Assembly: GCF_013093415.1 (NCBI RefSeq)
Contig: NZ_JABFBC010000004.1
Location: 1-64,000, forward strand
Direction: 5' to 3'
DNA from: Halovulum dunhuangense
Lineage (GTDB): Bacteria; Pseudomonadota; Alphaproteobacteria; Rhodobacterales; Rhodobacteraceae
DNA length: 64,000 nt
How positions within the stretch are numbered: the first letter of the stretch is position 1; each line of letters begins with the position of its first letter. This document shows positions 1-8,433 of this stretch, one piece after another. The position numbers and the translations under genes are program-made. The notes under the pieces were generated by a model. That model made no database searches and was not told the origin of the DNA. It saw nothing but the letters and a program-made list of their open reading frames with translations.

Positions 1-60
1 CTCCTCCGGGCGGCCGGGCCTGCCCTCTGTGTTTGGCTGATTGTCGGAACGGGCCGGGCG

Positions 61-867
61 CTACTGGATGCACCAGCCGCCGTCGATATGGATCATCTGG
101 CCGGTCATGTAGTCGCTGTCCGGGCTTGCAAGGAAGGACGCGGTGCCGGTGATGTCGTCGGGATAGGACACGCGCTTGATCTGCAGCGCGTCGCGCACGA
201 TGTCCTCGTAGGCCTGGCCTTCCTTCTGCTTGAAGCCGATATCCACCAGGTCCTTGTCGAGCTGTTCCCACAAGGGCGTCACCACCACGCCCGGCGCATA
301 GCCGTTGACGGTGATGTTGTGCTCGGCCAGCGCGATGGCGCCGCAATGCGTCAGCGCAAGGCAGCCGTATTTCGAGGTGCAGTACACCGTCACGTCCACC
401 AGCGGCTTGCGCGAGGCGATGGAGCCCACGTTGATCAGCTTGTAGGGCGCGTCCTGCTTGCCCTGCGCGATCATCTGGCGCGCGGTCTCCTGCATGCCAA
501 GCCACATCGCCTTGGTGTTGACGTTCATGATCATGTCCCAGTTGTCCTCATCGATATCCATGAAGAACCGGGGCTTGTTCAGGCCGGCATTGAAAAGGCC
601 CACGTTGATCATGCCGAAGGCATCGACCGTCGCCGCGACCGCGGCCGCGTTGTCCTCGCGACGGGTCACGTCCATCTTCACCGCGATGGCCCGGCCGTTG
701 CCGCGGGCGTTGATCGCATCCGCCACCGCCTGCGCCGCGTCCCGGTCCAGGTCGCCCAGGCACACATTGGCGCCCTGGGCTGCGAAGGCCTCGGCGTTGG
801 CGGCACCCATGCCGCGCGCGGCGCCCGTGATCAGGATGTTCTTGCCCTTCAGGCGTTCGGTGTCCAT
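61..867 (-). CDS. SDR family NAD(P)-dependent oxidoreductase (polyol dehydrogenase-like)
   Basis: This 268-residue protein is a classical short-chain dehydrogenase, probably oxidising a sugar alcohol or related hydroxyl compound in the cytoplasm. The nucleotide-binding TGxxxGxG motif is at about residues 14-21, NAG at 93-95, and the catalytic Ser149, Tyr162 and Lys166 are in place. Translation starts 11 bases after the stop of the upstream regulator gene, with a good GGAGG-type ribosome site, so the two are cotranscribed. It is clearly paralogous to the SDR at 3960-4766: both share the ARQMIAQG segment, the APGVV and WEQ region, and the DYMTGQ C-terminal region. That pairing, next to a ribose-type ABC transporter, suggests two oxidation steps on one imported substrate. 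The substrate itself cannot be read from sequence. Confidence 0.9.
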   Translation of the reverse strand: MDTERLKGKNILITGAARGMGAANAEAFAAQGANVCLGDLDRDAAQAVADAINARGNGRAIAVKMDVTRREDNAAAVAATVDAFGMINVGLFNAGLNKPRFFMDIDEDNWDMIMNVNTKAMWLGMQETARQMIAQGKQDAPYKLINVGSIASRKPLVDVTVYCTSKYGCLALTHCGAIALAEHNITVNGYAPGVVVTPLWEQLDKDLVDIGFKQKEGQAYEDIVRDALQIKRVSYPDDITGTASFLASPDSDYMTGQMIHIDGGWCIQ

Positions 868-878
868 GTCTTCCTCCC

Positions 879-2699
879 TCAGTCAATTGGCGTTTTCAGG
901 ATTTCTTCGGCCCGCGCCTGCACACGGGCGAGCGCGGTCTGCGGGCTGACCAGCCCGCGCAGCATGTCGTGCAGCTCGTGCCCGCACAGCCGGATCAGGT
1001 CCGAGATCCGCGGGATCGGCGGGCGCGGCCAGAACTGCAATTCGTCGCGCCAGGACATCTGGTCCACCGTCTCGAAGATGGGCGACAGCCGCCGCACCTC
1101 CGGATCGGCGCCCACCGAATAGCGGGGCGCGGTGCGGCTGCCGCTCTGCACATACAGCTTCTGCGCCGCCGGAGAGGTGAAGGCGATCAGCGCCTCGACC
1201 GCCTCTGCCACGCGCTCCTCGGACAGGTTCGCCGGGATGCACAGCGCATAGCCGCCCACCGGGGCGATCGGCGCGCCCTCGGGCCCGTGCGGATGCGGCA
1301 GGTAGCCGGTGTTGCCATAAGCGGGGCAGGTCTCGTCCAGCTCGAAATACGGGGCGAGCAGCGTGTAGCCATAGGCCATCGCGACCTTTCCGGCCGCATA
1401 GGGGCGGACCCGCTCGTACCAGGACATCGACAGGATGTCGGGGGGCGAGTAGTCCATCAGCTCCATCAGGTATTCCGCCGCCGCCAGCGCGCGATCGGTG
1501 TCCAGCATCGGACGGTAGTCGCCCGCGCTCAGGTGGTCGGCGTCATAGCCGCCGGCCACGCGCGGCAGGTCGATGATCGGCTGGCCGAAGGCCGCGCAGG
1601 TCATCATGAAGGTGTGCCCCAGCGCCGTGCCGCGCGCGGCGTTCCAGGCGACGCCGTAGCGGCCGCTGCGGGGATCGTGGAAATGCCGGGCGGCCGCGAT
1701 CACCTCGGCCGCGCTTGCGGGCGGGGCCAGCCCCTCTTCGGCGAACCAGTCCTTGCGGTAGAACATCAGCTCGGGCGTCGTCTGGCTGGGCACGCCGTAG
1801 GGCAGGCCGCCCCAATGGGTCGCGCGCCAGCCCGCGGTGTGAAAGTCGCTCGGGTCCAGCCGGGCGGTGTCCATCACCTCGGTCAGCGGCCGGATCACGC
1901 CCTTGGCGACGAACTCGCCGATCCAGGGCAGGTCCACCGCGATCAGGTCATAGGCGCTGCGCTTGCGCTCGGCGTTGCGCAACGCCTCCTGGTGCAGCCG
2001 GTCGATGGAAAAGGCGCGCTGGTGGATCTCGGTGCCGACCAGGTGCTCGAACTGGCGCTTTAGGTTGCCCATCACCATGAAGGTGGGGTCGCCATGCACC
2101 AGGATGCGCAGCCCGCCGGTCAGCTTCAGCGGCGACAGAAGCGCCTTTGGCGGCGCGATCGCGGCCTGTCCCGGCACATAGGAGCCGCCGTAGAAGTAGT
2201 CCTCCACCTCCTCGGGGCCGTCGAAGGCGCCGCGCGCGATGCGGCCGACGCGGCTGGCCAGCTCGCTGAACCGCTCCAGCAGCGCCGCGCTCGGATGCAG
2301 CGAAAAGCTGCGCCCCGACTTCGTGCGCGGCCGCTGCTCGATCAGCCCGGCATTCTGGATCTCGGCCAGCTTGCGCATCGCCGTGGCATAGGGAACCCCC
2401 GAGGCCGAGGCCAGCGACGAGGCGGAGACCAGCCGCCCCTCGATATGGCCCTTCAGCAGGTGCAGCATCATGTTGAGATGCGGATTGGGCGTCGTCGGCT
2501 CCAGCGCGGTATCCATTTCGAGAGAAAGATTGCCAAGGAACGTCACCACCCGCGCCAGCTCCGCCTCGGGGGTGCCCGGCGACAGGGACGCGGCGCCGGG
2601 CGACGCGGCCTCCTGTCCGAATTGGCGGTTTCTGGCGGGCTGCTGGTTCATGGTTCCAAGAGCGCTTGGCCCAACGGCCCGGGTCGGGCGGCGTTTCAT
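879..2699 (-). CDS. Fusion regulator: winged-helix DNA-binding domain plus MalE-type solute-binding domain
   Basis: The 606-residue product has no signal peptide. A low-complexity N-terminus (1-45) is followed by a winged-helix region at about 76-145, with a typical helix-turn-helix around SASSLASASGVPYATAMRKL. From about 195 to 590 it resembles family-1 extracellular solute-binding proteins, with the WGGLPYGVP and APVGGYALCIPAN segments. A binding-protein fold kept in the cytoplasm and joined to a DNA-binding head would make a one-component sensor of imported sugar. The start at 2699 is preceded by AGGAGG. It is divergent from the ABC operon beginning at 2913 and cotranscribed with the SDR at 61-867, so the likely role is control of both. 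The function is inferred from architecture; the exact ligand is unknown. Confidence 0.8.
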   Translation of the reverse strand: MKRRPTRAVGPSALGTMNQQPARNRQFGQEAASPGAASLSPGTPEAELARVVTFLGNLSLEMDTALEPTTPNPHLNMMLHLLKGHIEGRLVSASSLASASGVPYATAMRKLAEIQNAGLIEQRPRTKSGRSFSLHPSAALLERFSELASRVGRIARGAFDGPEEVEDYFYGGSYVPGQAAIAPPKALLSPLKLTGGLRILVHGDPTFMVMGNLKRQFEHLVGTEIHQRAFSIDRLHQEALRNAERKRSAYDLIAVDLPWIGEFVAKGVIRPLTEVMDTARLDPSDFHTAGWRATHWGGLPYGVPSQTTPELMFYRKDWFAEEGLAPPASAAEVIAAARHFHDPRSGRYGVAWNAARGTALGHTFMMTCAAFGQPIIDLPRVAGGYDADHLSAGDYRPMLDTDRALAAAEYLMELMDYSPPDILSMSWYERVRPYAAGKVAMAYGYTLLAPYFELDETCPAYGNTGYLPHPHGPEGAPIAPVGGYALCIPANLSEERVAEAVEALIAFTSPAAQKLYVQSGSRTAPRYSVGADPEVRRLSPIFETVDQMSWRDELQFWPRPPIPRISDLIRLCGHELHDMLRGLVSPQTALARVQARAEEILKTPID

Positions 2700-2724
2700 G
2701 GGCGGTCCTCCTCAAATGACCAGA

Positions 2725-2756
2725 TTGACATTTCTGCGGGATGGCTGAGTTATCCA
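2725..2756 (+). promoter_or_regulatory. Candidate promoter of the sugar ABC operon
   Basis: A TTGACA hexamer at 2725-2730 is followed about 20 bases later by an AT-rich TATCCA element, which overlaps the first copy of the repeated operator-like sequence. It points to the binding-protein gene at 2913. The -10 match is weak, so the call is tentative. Confidence 0.4.
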
Positions 2757-2782
2757 TAATGGATGAAAATTTATCCATAATG
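2750..2782. promoter_or_regulatory. Repeated palindromic operator-like element
   Basis: TTATCCATAATG occurs at 2750-2761 and again at 2771-2782, exactly 21 bases apart, which is two helical turns. The first copy continues into a 13-base palindrome, ATCCAT-A-ATGGAT, at 2752-2764. The element lies in the divergent region between the fusion regulator and the ABC operon, where a tandem dimer of that regulator could bind both faces. Confidence 0.55.
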
Positions 2783-2912
2783 AACATAAAGCCGTGGTTC
2801 CGAAACGGATCAAAACGCGCTGGATACGGGTCAGATTGCACCGGGCGATTCCCGGGCTGGATCTCCGGCGGCAATCACAGGACAAGCAGGACAAGAAATT
2901 GGGAGGAACGAC

Positions 2913-3872
2913 ATGACCCGTATCACCAGGCTTTCACTCGCGTGCTCGACCGCGCTCGTCGCGATCGGCGGCGCGGCTGCCGCGCAGTCCGTCACCATCG
3001 GCATCACCCAGAACAACGTGGGCGTCGACAGCTACCAGACCACCTATGAGCAGGCCTTCATCGCCGCGGCCGAGCAGAACCCCGATGTCGAGGTCGTCGT
3101 GCTCGACGCCGGCGGCGACGTGGCGCGCCAGATCGCCCAGATCCAGGACCTGGTGCAGCAGCAGGTCGACGCCATGATCATCTGGCCGACCAACGGCCAG
3201 GCCGTGATCCCGGCGGTGCGCCAGGCCCACCAGGCCGGCATTCCCGTGATCGTCACCAACTCCAACATCGCCGAAGAGGGCTTCGACTTCGTGCGCTCCT
3301 TCTCGGGCCCCGACAACGTGACCCAGGGCGCCCGCGCGGCCGAGATCATGTGCGACCGCTTCAAGGCGCAGGGCATCGAGGACGAGGCCCGCGTGGTCCA
3401 GATCACCGGCCAGCCCGGCTATACCACCGCGATCGAGCGCGCGTCCGGCTTCGAGGAGCGTCTGCCCGAGGTCTGCCCGAACGTCACCCTGGTGGAAAGC
3501 CAGCCGGGCAACTGGAACCGCGAGGAAGCCCAGCGCGTGATGGAGGCCTTCCTCGTCAAGTATGACGACATCGACGGCGTCTATTCGGGCGACGACAACA
3601 TGGGCGTGGGCGCCCTGAACGCGGCGCTCGCCGCCGGCCGCGCCGCCGACATCACCTTCGTGGGCGCCACCAACTTCGCCGTCGGCTACGACGCGATGGA
3701 GCGGGGCGAGTACTGGGGCTCGATCTACCAGTCGCCGGTCGATGACGCCGAGGCCGCGCTCCAGACCGCGCTCGACGTGCTGGCGGGCGAGGACGTGCCC
3801 TTCCTCAACTACTTCGACACGCCCAAGATCACGCAGGAGAACATGACCGAGTTCGATCGGCCGGTGTTCTGA
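2913..3872 (+). CDS. Sugar ABC transporter substrate-binding protein (RbsB-like)
   Basis: This 319-residue periplasmic protein starts with a clear Sec signal peptide (about residues 1-24, cut after AAAAQ). The rest is a type-I periplasmic-binding-protein fold of the ribose/xylose group, with the segments IWPTNGQAVIPAV, GIPVIVTNSN and YSGDDNMGVGALNAAL. It delivers a sugar or polyol to the two permeases encoded downstream. The start has GGAGG eight bases upstream. A GC-rich hairpin follows the gene at 3886-3923, a common way to keep binding-protein mRNA more abundant than that of the membrane parts. It is the first gene of the operon SBP, SDR, permease, permease, ATPase. Confidence 0.92.
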   Translation: MTRITRLSLACSTALVAIGGAAAAQSVTIGITQNNVGVDSYQTTYEQAFIAAAEQNPDVEVVVLDAGGDVARQIAQIQDLVQQQVDAMIIWPTNGQAVIPAVRQAHQAGIPVIVTNSNIAEEGFDFVRSFSGPDNVTQGARAAEIMCDRFKAQGIEDEARVVQITGQPGYTTAIERASGFEERLPEVCPNVTLVESQPGNWNREEAQRVMEAFLVKYDDIDGVYSGDDNMGVGALNAALAAGRAADITFVGATNFAVGYDAMERGEYWGSIYQSPVDDAEAALQTALDVLAGEDVPFLNYFDTPKITQENMTEFDRPVF

Positions 3873-3885
3873 TCTTCCTCCCCCG

Positions 3886-3923
3886 GGGTGGGGCCGGCCC
3901 GCTTGGCTGGCCCCGCCCCACCT
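3886..3923 (+). terminator. GC-rich hairpin after the binding-protein gene
   Basis: GGTGGGGCCGGCC pairs, with small bulges, with GGCTGGCCCCGCCCCACC after a short loop. There is no T-tract, so partial termination or mRNA stabilisation is more likely than complete termination. Confidence 0.5.
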
Positions 3924-3959
3924 TGCGACTTACAGATAAGATGAATGGGGGGACACGCC

Positions 3960-4766
3960 GTGGCCGAACCTCGTGGAGTTGAGGGACGCGTCTGCATCGT
4001 GACCGGTGCCGCGCGCGGAATAGGGCGCGCCATCGGCGAGGCGCTGCTCGACGAAGGGGCGCGGGTCTGCTTCGCGGACCTGAACGCAGACCAGGTGGCC
4101 GAGGTGGCCGCGCGCAACCGCGCCCGCCCCGGCATCGACCCCGACGCGGTGATCTCCGCCGGGGTGGACGTGCGCGACCGCGCGCAGGTCCGCGACATGA
4201 TCGGGCAGACCGTCGCGGCCTTCGGGCGCCTCGACGTGATGTTCAACAACGCAGGCGTCAACAAGCCGATGAACTTCATGGACGTGACCGAGGACAACTG
4301 GTCCTTCATCATGGACGTGAACGGCCTGGGCTGCCTCATCGGCATCCAGGAAGCCGCGCGCCAGATGATCGCGCAGGGCGGCGGCGGCAAGATCGTCAAC
4401 ACCGCCTCGATCGCGTCGCGCCAGGGCTTCGACAACGTCGCACCCTACTGCGCCTCGAAATTCGCCGTGGTCAGCCTGACCCAGTCGGCGGCCCGCGACC
4501 TTGCGCGCCACGACATCACCGTGACCGGCTTCGCGCCGGGCGTGGTCGCGACCGAGATGTGGGAACAGGTCGACCGCGACCTCATGGAAATCGGCGCCTC
4601 CGAGCGCCCCGGCCAGGCGATGGAGGAATTCTCCTCCGAGATCCTGAAGGGCCGCGTCGCCCGCGCCGAGGACATCACCGGCACCACCACCTTCCTTGCC
4701 TCGCGGGCAAGCGACTACATGACAGGGCAGATCGTGATGATCGACGGAGGCATGGTCCTGGTCTGA
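3960..4766 (+). CDS. SDR family oxidoreductase inside the sugar ABC operon
   Basis: A classical short-chain dehydrogenase of 268 residues when read from the GTG at 3960, which has a G-rich ribosome site seven bases before it. An in-frame ATG at 3945 would add five residues. TGAARGIG is at about 15-22, NNAG at 96-99, and the catalytic Ser150, Tyr163 and Lys167 are present. It has the same length as the SDR at 61-867 and closely resembles it. Its place between the binding-protein gene and the permease genes argues that it acts on the imported compound, most plausibly oxidising a polyol to a ketose or a sugar to a lactone. The reaction direction and cofactor are inferred from family. Confidence 0.9.
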   Translation: MAEPRGVEGRVCIVTGAARGIGRAIGEALLDEGARVCFADLNADQVAEVAARNRARPGIDPDAVISAGVDVRDRAQVRDMIGQTVAAFGRLDVMFNNAGVNKPMNFMDVTEDNWSFIMDVNGLGCLIGIQEAARQMIAQGGGGKIVNTASIASRQGFDNVAPYCASKFAVVSLTQSAARDLARHDITVTGFAPGVVATEMWEQVDRDLMEIGASERPGQAMEEFSSEILKGRVARAEDITGTTTFLASRASDYMTGQIVMIDGGMVLV

Positions 4767-4835
4767 CACCGGACCATCTGAACCGCAAACGAACGAGAGC
4801 GCCGCCAAGGCGCCTCATGGAGGGGAGAACGGAAC

Positions 4836-5816
4836 ATGGCCGACACGGCCGCCAAATCGTTGGGCAGGGTGCTGGCACGCCAGGGCATCCTGATCGCCTT
4901 CGTGATCTTCATGCTGGGCTTCGCGCTGTGGAACCCGCGCTTCATCGCCGTGGACAACGTCTTCGGCGTGGTCCGCTCCTCGGCGATCCTGGGCATCATG
5001 GCGCTTGGCGTCACCTTCGTGGTGATCGGCGGCAACCTGGACCTGTCGGTCGGCTCGATGCTGTCCTTCTCGGCCATCGTGGTGCTGGACCTGCACGAGA
5101 ACCCCGCCTTCGGCCCCGCGCTCGCCATCCCGGCGATGTTCGCCATGACCCTGTGCCTGGGCGCGATCAACGGCTACCTGATCGGCTATCTCAGGCTCAA
5201 CTCGCTGATCGTCACGTTGGGGATGCTGTCCGCGATCCACGGCCTGACGCTGACCTATTCGGGCGGGCAGAACATGGACATCGCCAACCAGGGCGCGACC
5301 TGGTTCGGCGTCTTCGGGCGCGGCTCGGCGCTCGGCATCCCGATCCCGGTGCTCCTGTTCGCGGGGCTCGCGGCCCTGCTGGGCATCCTGCTCGCGCGCA
5401 CCCCCTTCGGGCGCAAGGTCTATGCCGTGGGCGGCAACGGCACCGCCGCCACCTTCTCGGGCATCCCGCGCGCCCGCGTCGTGTTCCTCACCTACCTCAT
5501 CTCGGCCTTCTGCGTCGCGACCGCGGGCCTGATCCAGGCCAGCCGCACCATGGGCGCGCAGAACACCGTGGGGCAGGGGATGGAGCTTGAGGTGCTGGCC
5601 GCCGTCATCCTGGGCGGCGCGTCGCTGCTGGGCGGCTCGGGCACCGTGTTCAAGACCGTGATCGGCGTGCTGATCCTGGGCTTCATCCAGAACGGCCTGC
5701 TGCTCGCGGGGCTGCAATTCTACGTCCAGTTCGTCGTCACCTGGATCATCATCATCCTCGCCGTCTGGCTCGATATCGCCACCAAGCGCGGAAAGCTCTG
5801 GTCGCCGATCGCCTGA
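4836..5816 (+). CDS. Sugar ABC transporter permease (RbsC family)
   Basis: The 326-residue inner-membrane protein has about nine hydrophobic segments. It carries the BPD_transp_2 signatures, including GGNLDLSVGSM near residues 67-77 and the ILGGASLLGGSGTV loop that contacts the ATPase. It forms half of the translocation channel for the substrate bound by the 2913-3872 product. The ATG follows a GGGGAG-type ribosome site. The next gene starts 11 bases after its stop. Two distinct permeases in one operon imply a heterodimeric channel, whereas RbsC forms a homodimer. Confidence 0.92.
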   Translation: MADTAAKSLGRVLARQGILIAFVIFMLGFALWNPRFIAVDNVFGVVRSSAILGIMALGVTFVVIGGNLDLSVGSMLSFSAIVVLDLHENPAFGPALAIPAMFAMTLCLGAINGYLIGYLRLNSLIVTLGMLSAIHGLTLTYSGGQNMDIANQGATWFGVFGRGSALGIPIPVLLFAGLAALLGILLARTPFGRKVYAVGGNGTAATFSGIPRARVVFLTYLISAFCVATAGLIQASRTMGAQNTVGQGMELEVLAAVILGGASLLGGSGTVFKTVIGVLILGFIQNGLLLAGLQFYVQFVVTWIIIILAVWLDIATKRGKLWSPIA

Positions 5817-5827
5817 GGAGCACGGAC

Positions 5828-6829
5828 ATGAACAATCCAACCCTGAAGAACCTGGCACGGAACGGCGCGATCTGGGGCTTCATCGCCCTCCAGCTCGTCT
5901 TCTTCGAACTTGCCGGCCGCTACTGGTCGCTGTCCGACAGCGCCTTCATGGATCTCGACAGCATGCTGCTGCTGCTCAAGCAGTCGGCCCCCATCGGGAT
6001 CATCGCCATCGGCATGACCGTGGTGATGATCAACGGCAACATCGACCTTTCGGTGGGCGCGATCTACGCGCTTGCGGGGATCGTGATGCTCGACAGCCTG
6101 GGCTGGCCCTTCATGGCGGCGATGGGCGATGCGGCGATCCCGCTGGCCTGGCTCTTCGCGCTGCTGACCGGCTGCCTGCTTGGCCTGATCAACGGCCTGA
6201 TCGTCTGGAAGACCGGCGTCGACGCCTTCATCGTGACGCTGGGCGCCATGCTCGGCTATCGCGGCCTCGTCTTCGTCTACAACGGCGAACAGCCCACCTA
6301 CAACCTGAACTGGGCCATGGTGGACATCGCCGAGGCGGACATCCTCGGCCTCCAGGTGCCGGCGCTGGTGCTGCTGGGCGTCGCGCTGATCGTCTGGCTG
6401 GTGATGACCCGCACCGTGCATGGCCGCAACGCCTATGCCATCGGCGACAACCGCGAGGCGGCGGTCAATGCCGGCATCCGCGTGGGGCCCCACATCACCA
6501 TCAACTTCGTGCTGATCGGCTTTCTCGCAGCCCTCTCGGCGGTGGTCTTCTACTCGGGCAGCGGCTCGGTGAACCCCAATGACGGGATGCTGTTCGAGTT
6601 GTGGGCGATCACCGCCGTCGTGCTGGGCGGCACCAAGCTTGCGGGCGGCAAGGGCTCGATCATCGGCACGCTGGGCGGGGTCATCGCGATCCAGCTTCTG
6701 CGCCGGGGCCTGAACCACATCGGCGCGGATTCCGAGACGGTCAACCTGGTGATCGGAACCATCCTGATCGCGGTGCTGTTCCTCGACCGGCAGCTGAACC
6801 GCAAGGGCGCAGAGGAGTTGCGGCTATGA
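5828..6829 (+). CDS. Sugar ABC transporter permease (RbsC family), second subunit
   Basis: A 333-residue inner-membrane permease paralogous to the one just upstream. It shows the same NGNIDLSVGAIYAL segment and the VLGGTKLAGGKGS coupling loop, with about nine predicted membrane helices. It is the second half of the probable heterodimeric channel. Its stop overlaps the ATPase start by four bases (ATGA at 6826-6829), so the two are translationally coupled. Confidence 0.92.
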   Translation: MNNPTLKNLARNGAIWGFIALQLVFFELAGRYWSLSDSAFMDLDSMLLLLKQSAPIGIIAIGMTVVMINGNIDLSVGAIYALAGIVMLDSLGWPFMAAMGDAAIPLAWLFALLTGCLLGLINGLIVWKTGVDAFIVTLGAMLGYRGLVFVYNGEQPTYNLNWAMVDIAEADILGLQVPALVLLGVALIVWLVMTRTVHGRNAYAIGDNREAAVNAGIRVGPHITINFVLIGFLAALSAVVFYSGSGSVNPNDGMLFELWAITAVVLGGTKLAGGKGSIIGTLGGVIAIQLLRRGLNHIGADSETVNLVIGTILIAVLFLDRQLNRKGAEELRL

Positions 6830-8334
6830 CCGACCAGAAACCTGCCCTTCGCCTGGAAGGGATCGTAAAGACCTTTCCCGGCGTCCGCGCCCTCGACGGT
6901 GTGAGCTTCTCGGTGATGCCCGGGGAAGTGCACGCCCTGATGGGCGAGAACGGCGCCGGCAAGTCCACCCTGATGAAGGTGCTGGGCGGCATCTACCAGC
7001 CCGACGAGGGCCGCATCTTCATCGCCGAACGCGAGACGGTGATGCGCGGCCCGCTGGAGGCCAAGGCCCGGGGCGTCATGTTCATCCACCAGGAACTCAG
7101 CCTGGCCGAGGAACTCTCGGTGGCCGAGAACATCTACCTGGGCGAATTGCCGCGCAAGAGCTTCGGCCGCGTGGACTGGGCGACGCTCTATGCCCGAACC
7201 GATGCGATCCTGCAAAAGCTCAAGGTCGGCTTCAACGCCCGCACCCGGGTCGGCGAACTCTCCATCGCCAACCAGCAGATGGTCGAGATCGCCCGCGCCC
7301 TGACGGTGGACGCAAAGGCCGTGATCTTCGACGAGCCCACCGCCTCGCTGACCGATGCCGAGAAGGTGGTGCTCTTCGACGTGATCGCGGATCTCAAGGC
7401 GCATGGCGTGGGGATCATCTACATCTCGCACCGCATGGAAGAGATATTCCGCATCACCGACCGCATCAGCGTGCTGCGCGACGGGCAGTATCGCGGCACG
7501 CTCGAGACCGCCGCCACCAACGAGGAAGAGATCACGCGCATGATGATCGGCCGCGACCTCGATCTCGGCCGCAACGTCGCCCCGACGAAACCCGGCCCCG
7601 TCGCGCTGCGCGTCGAGGGGCTGAGCTGCGGGCGGCTCTTCAACGATGTCACGTTCGAGTTGCGCGAGGGCGAGGTGCTGGGCTTCTACGGCCTCGTGGG
7701 CGCCGGCCGCACCGAGATCGCCGAGACGCTTTTTGGCCTGCGCACGCCCTCGGCCGGTCGCATCTTCCTCAAGGGCGAGGAGGTGACGCTTTCCTCGCCC
7801 ATCGAGGCGATCGCCCGCGGCATCAGCCTGGTGCCCGAAAGCCGCAAGGAACAGGGCCTCGTCCTGGGCATGAACTGCAAGGACAACATCACGCTCCCGC
7901 AGGTGGACGACATGACCGCCGGGCCCTTCGTGTCGGACGGGGCGGAAATCTCGATCTACGACCAGTACCGCGACCGGCTCTCGATCAAGAGCCCAAGCTG
8001 GCGCACCCAGGTCGGCAATCTTTCGGGCGGCAACCAGCAGAAGATCGTGATCGGCAAGTGGCTGTCCATGCGCCCCGAGGTGCTGATCGTGGACGAGCCC
8101 ACGCGCGGCATCGACGTGGGCTCCAAGTCCGAGATCCACAACCTTCTGCGCGACCTGGCCGCGCAGGGTTTCGCGGTCATCGTCATCTCCTCCGAGATGC
8201 CCGAGGTGCTGCATGTCTCCGACCGCATCCTCGCGATGTACCAGGGCCGGATCATGCGCGAATTCACCGCCGCCGAAGTGACCGAGGACAGCCTGATCCA
8301 GGCCATCTCGGGCCTGACCGGCGACGCCGCCTGA
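6826..8334 (+). CDS. Sugar ABC transporter ATP-binding protein (RbsA family)
   Basis: The 502-residue protein has two tandem nucleotide-binding domains, as usual in the ribose/xylose class. The N-terminal half has Walker A GENGAGKST, a Q-loop in FIHQELSLAEELSV, and Walker B VIFDEPTASL. The C-terminal half has the degenerate GLVGAGRTE in place of Walker A, the signature LSGGNQQK, and Walker B LIVDEPTRGIDVG. It powers import through the two permeases. The start at 6826 overlaps the upstream stop by four bases. It is the last gene of the operon, and a hairpin follows at 8355-8377. Confidence 0.94.
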   Translation: MTDQKPALRLEGIVKTFPGVRALDGVSFSVMPGEVHALMGENGAGKSTLMKVLGGIYQPDEGRIFIAERETVMRGPLEAKARGVMFIHQELSLAEELSVAENIYLGELPRKSFGRVDWATLYARTDAILQKLKVGFNARTRVGELSIANQQMVEIARALTVDAKAVIFDEPTASLTDAEKVVLFDVIADLKAHGVGIIYISHRMEEIFRITDRISVLRDGQYRGTLETAATNEEEITRMMIGRDLDLGRNVAPTKPGPVALRVEGLSCGRLFNDVTFELREGEVLGFYGLVGAGRTEIAETLFGLRTPSAGRIFLKGEEVTLSSPIEAIARGISLVPESRKEQGLVLGMNCKDNITLPQVDDMTAGPFVSDGAEISIYDQYRDRLSIKSPSWRTQVGNLSGGNQQKIVIGKWLSMRPEVLIVDEPTRGIDVGSKSEIHNLLRDLAAQGFAVIVISSEMPEVLHVSDRILAMYQGRIMREFTAAEVTEDSLIQAISGLTGDAA

Positions 8335-8354
8335 GCGGGCGCCGCACCCCTTGC

Positions 8355-8377
8355 GTCGGGCCGCTGCCGGGCCCGAC
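8355..8377. terminator. Hairpin between convergent operons
   Basis: GTCGGGCC pairs perfectly with GGCCCGAC across a seven-base loop, in the 99-base gap between the ATPase stop and the stop of the convergent TRAP gene. No T-tract is seen on either strand, so termination here would be imperfect or Rho-assisted. Confidence 0.45.
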
Positions 8378-8433
8378 TGCCATACAGGTGCCATACACTT
8401 TCCAGACGTTTTCCAGACGCCGTTTCCGGCGCC

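Noticed and set aside
8378-8430. Short direct repeats (GCCATACA and TTCCAGACG pairs) between the convergent operons
   Set aside because: Too short and close to chance level; no attachment-site or mobile-element context nearby.
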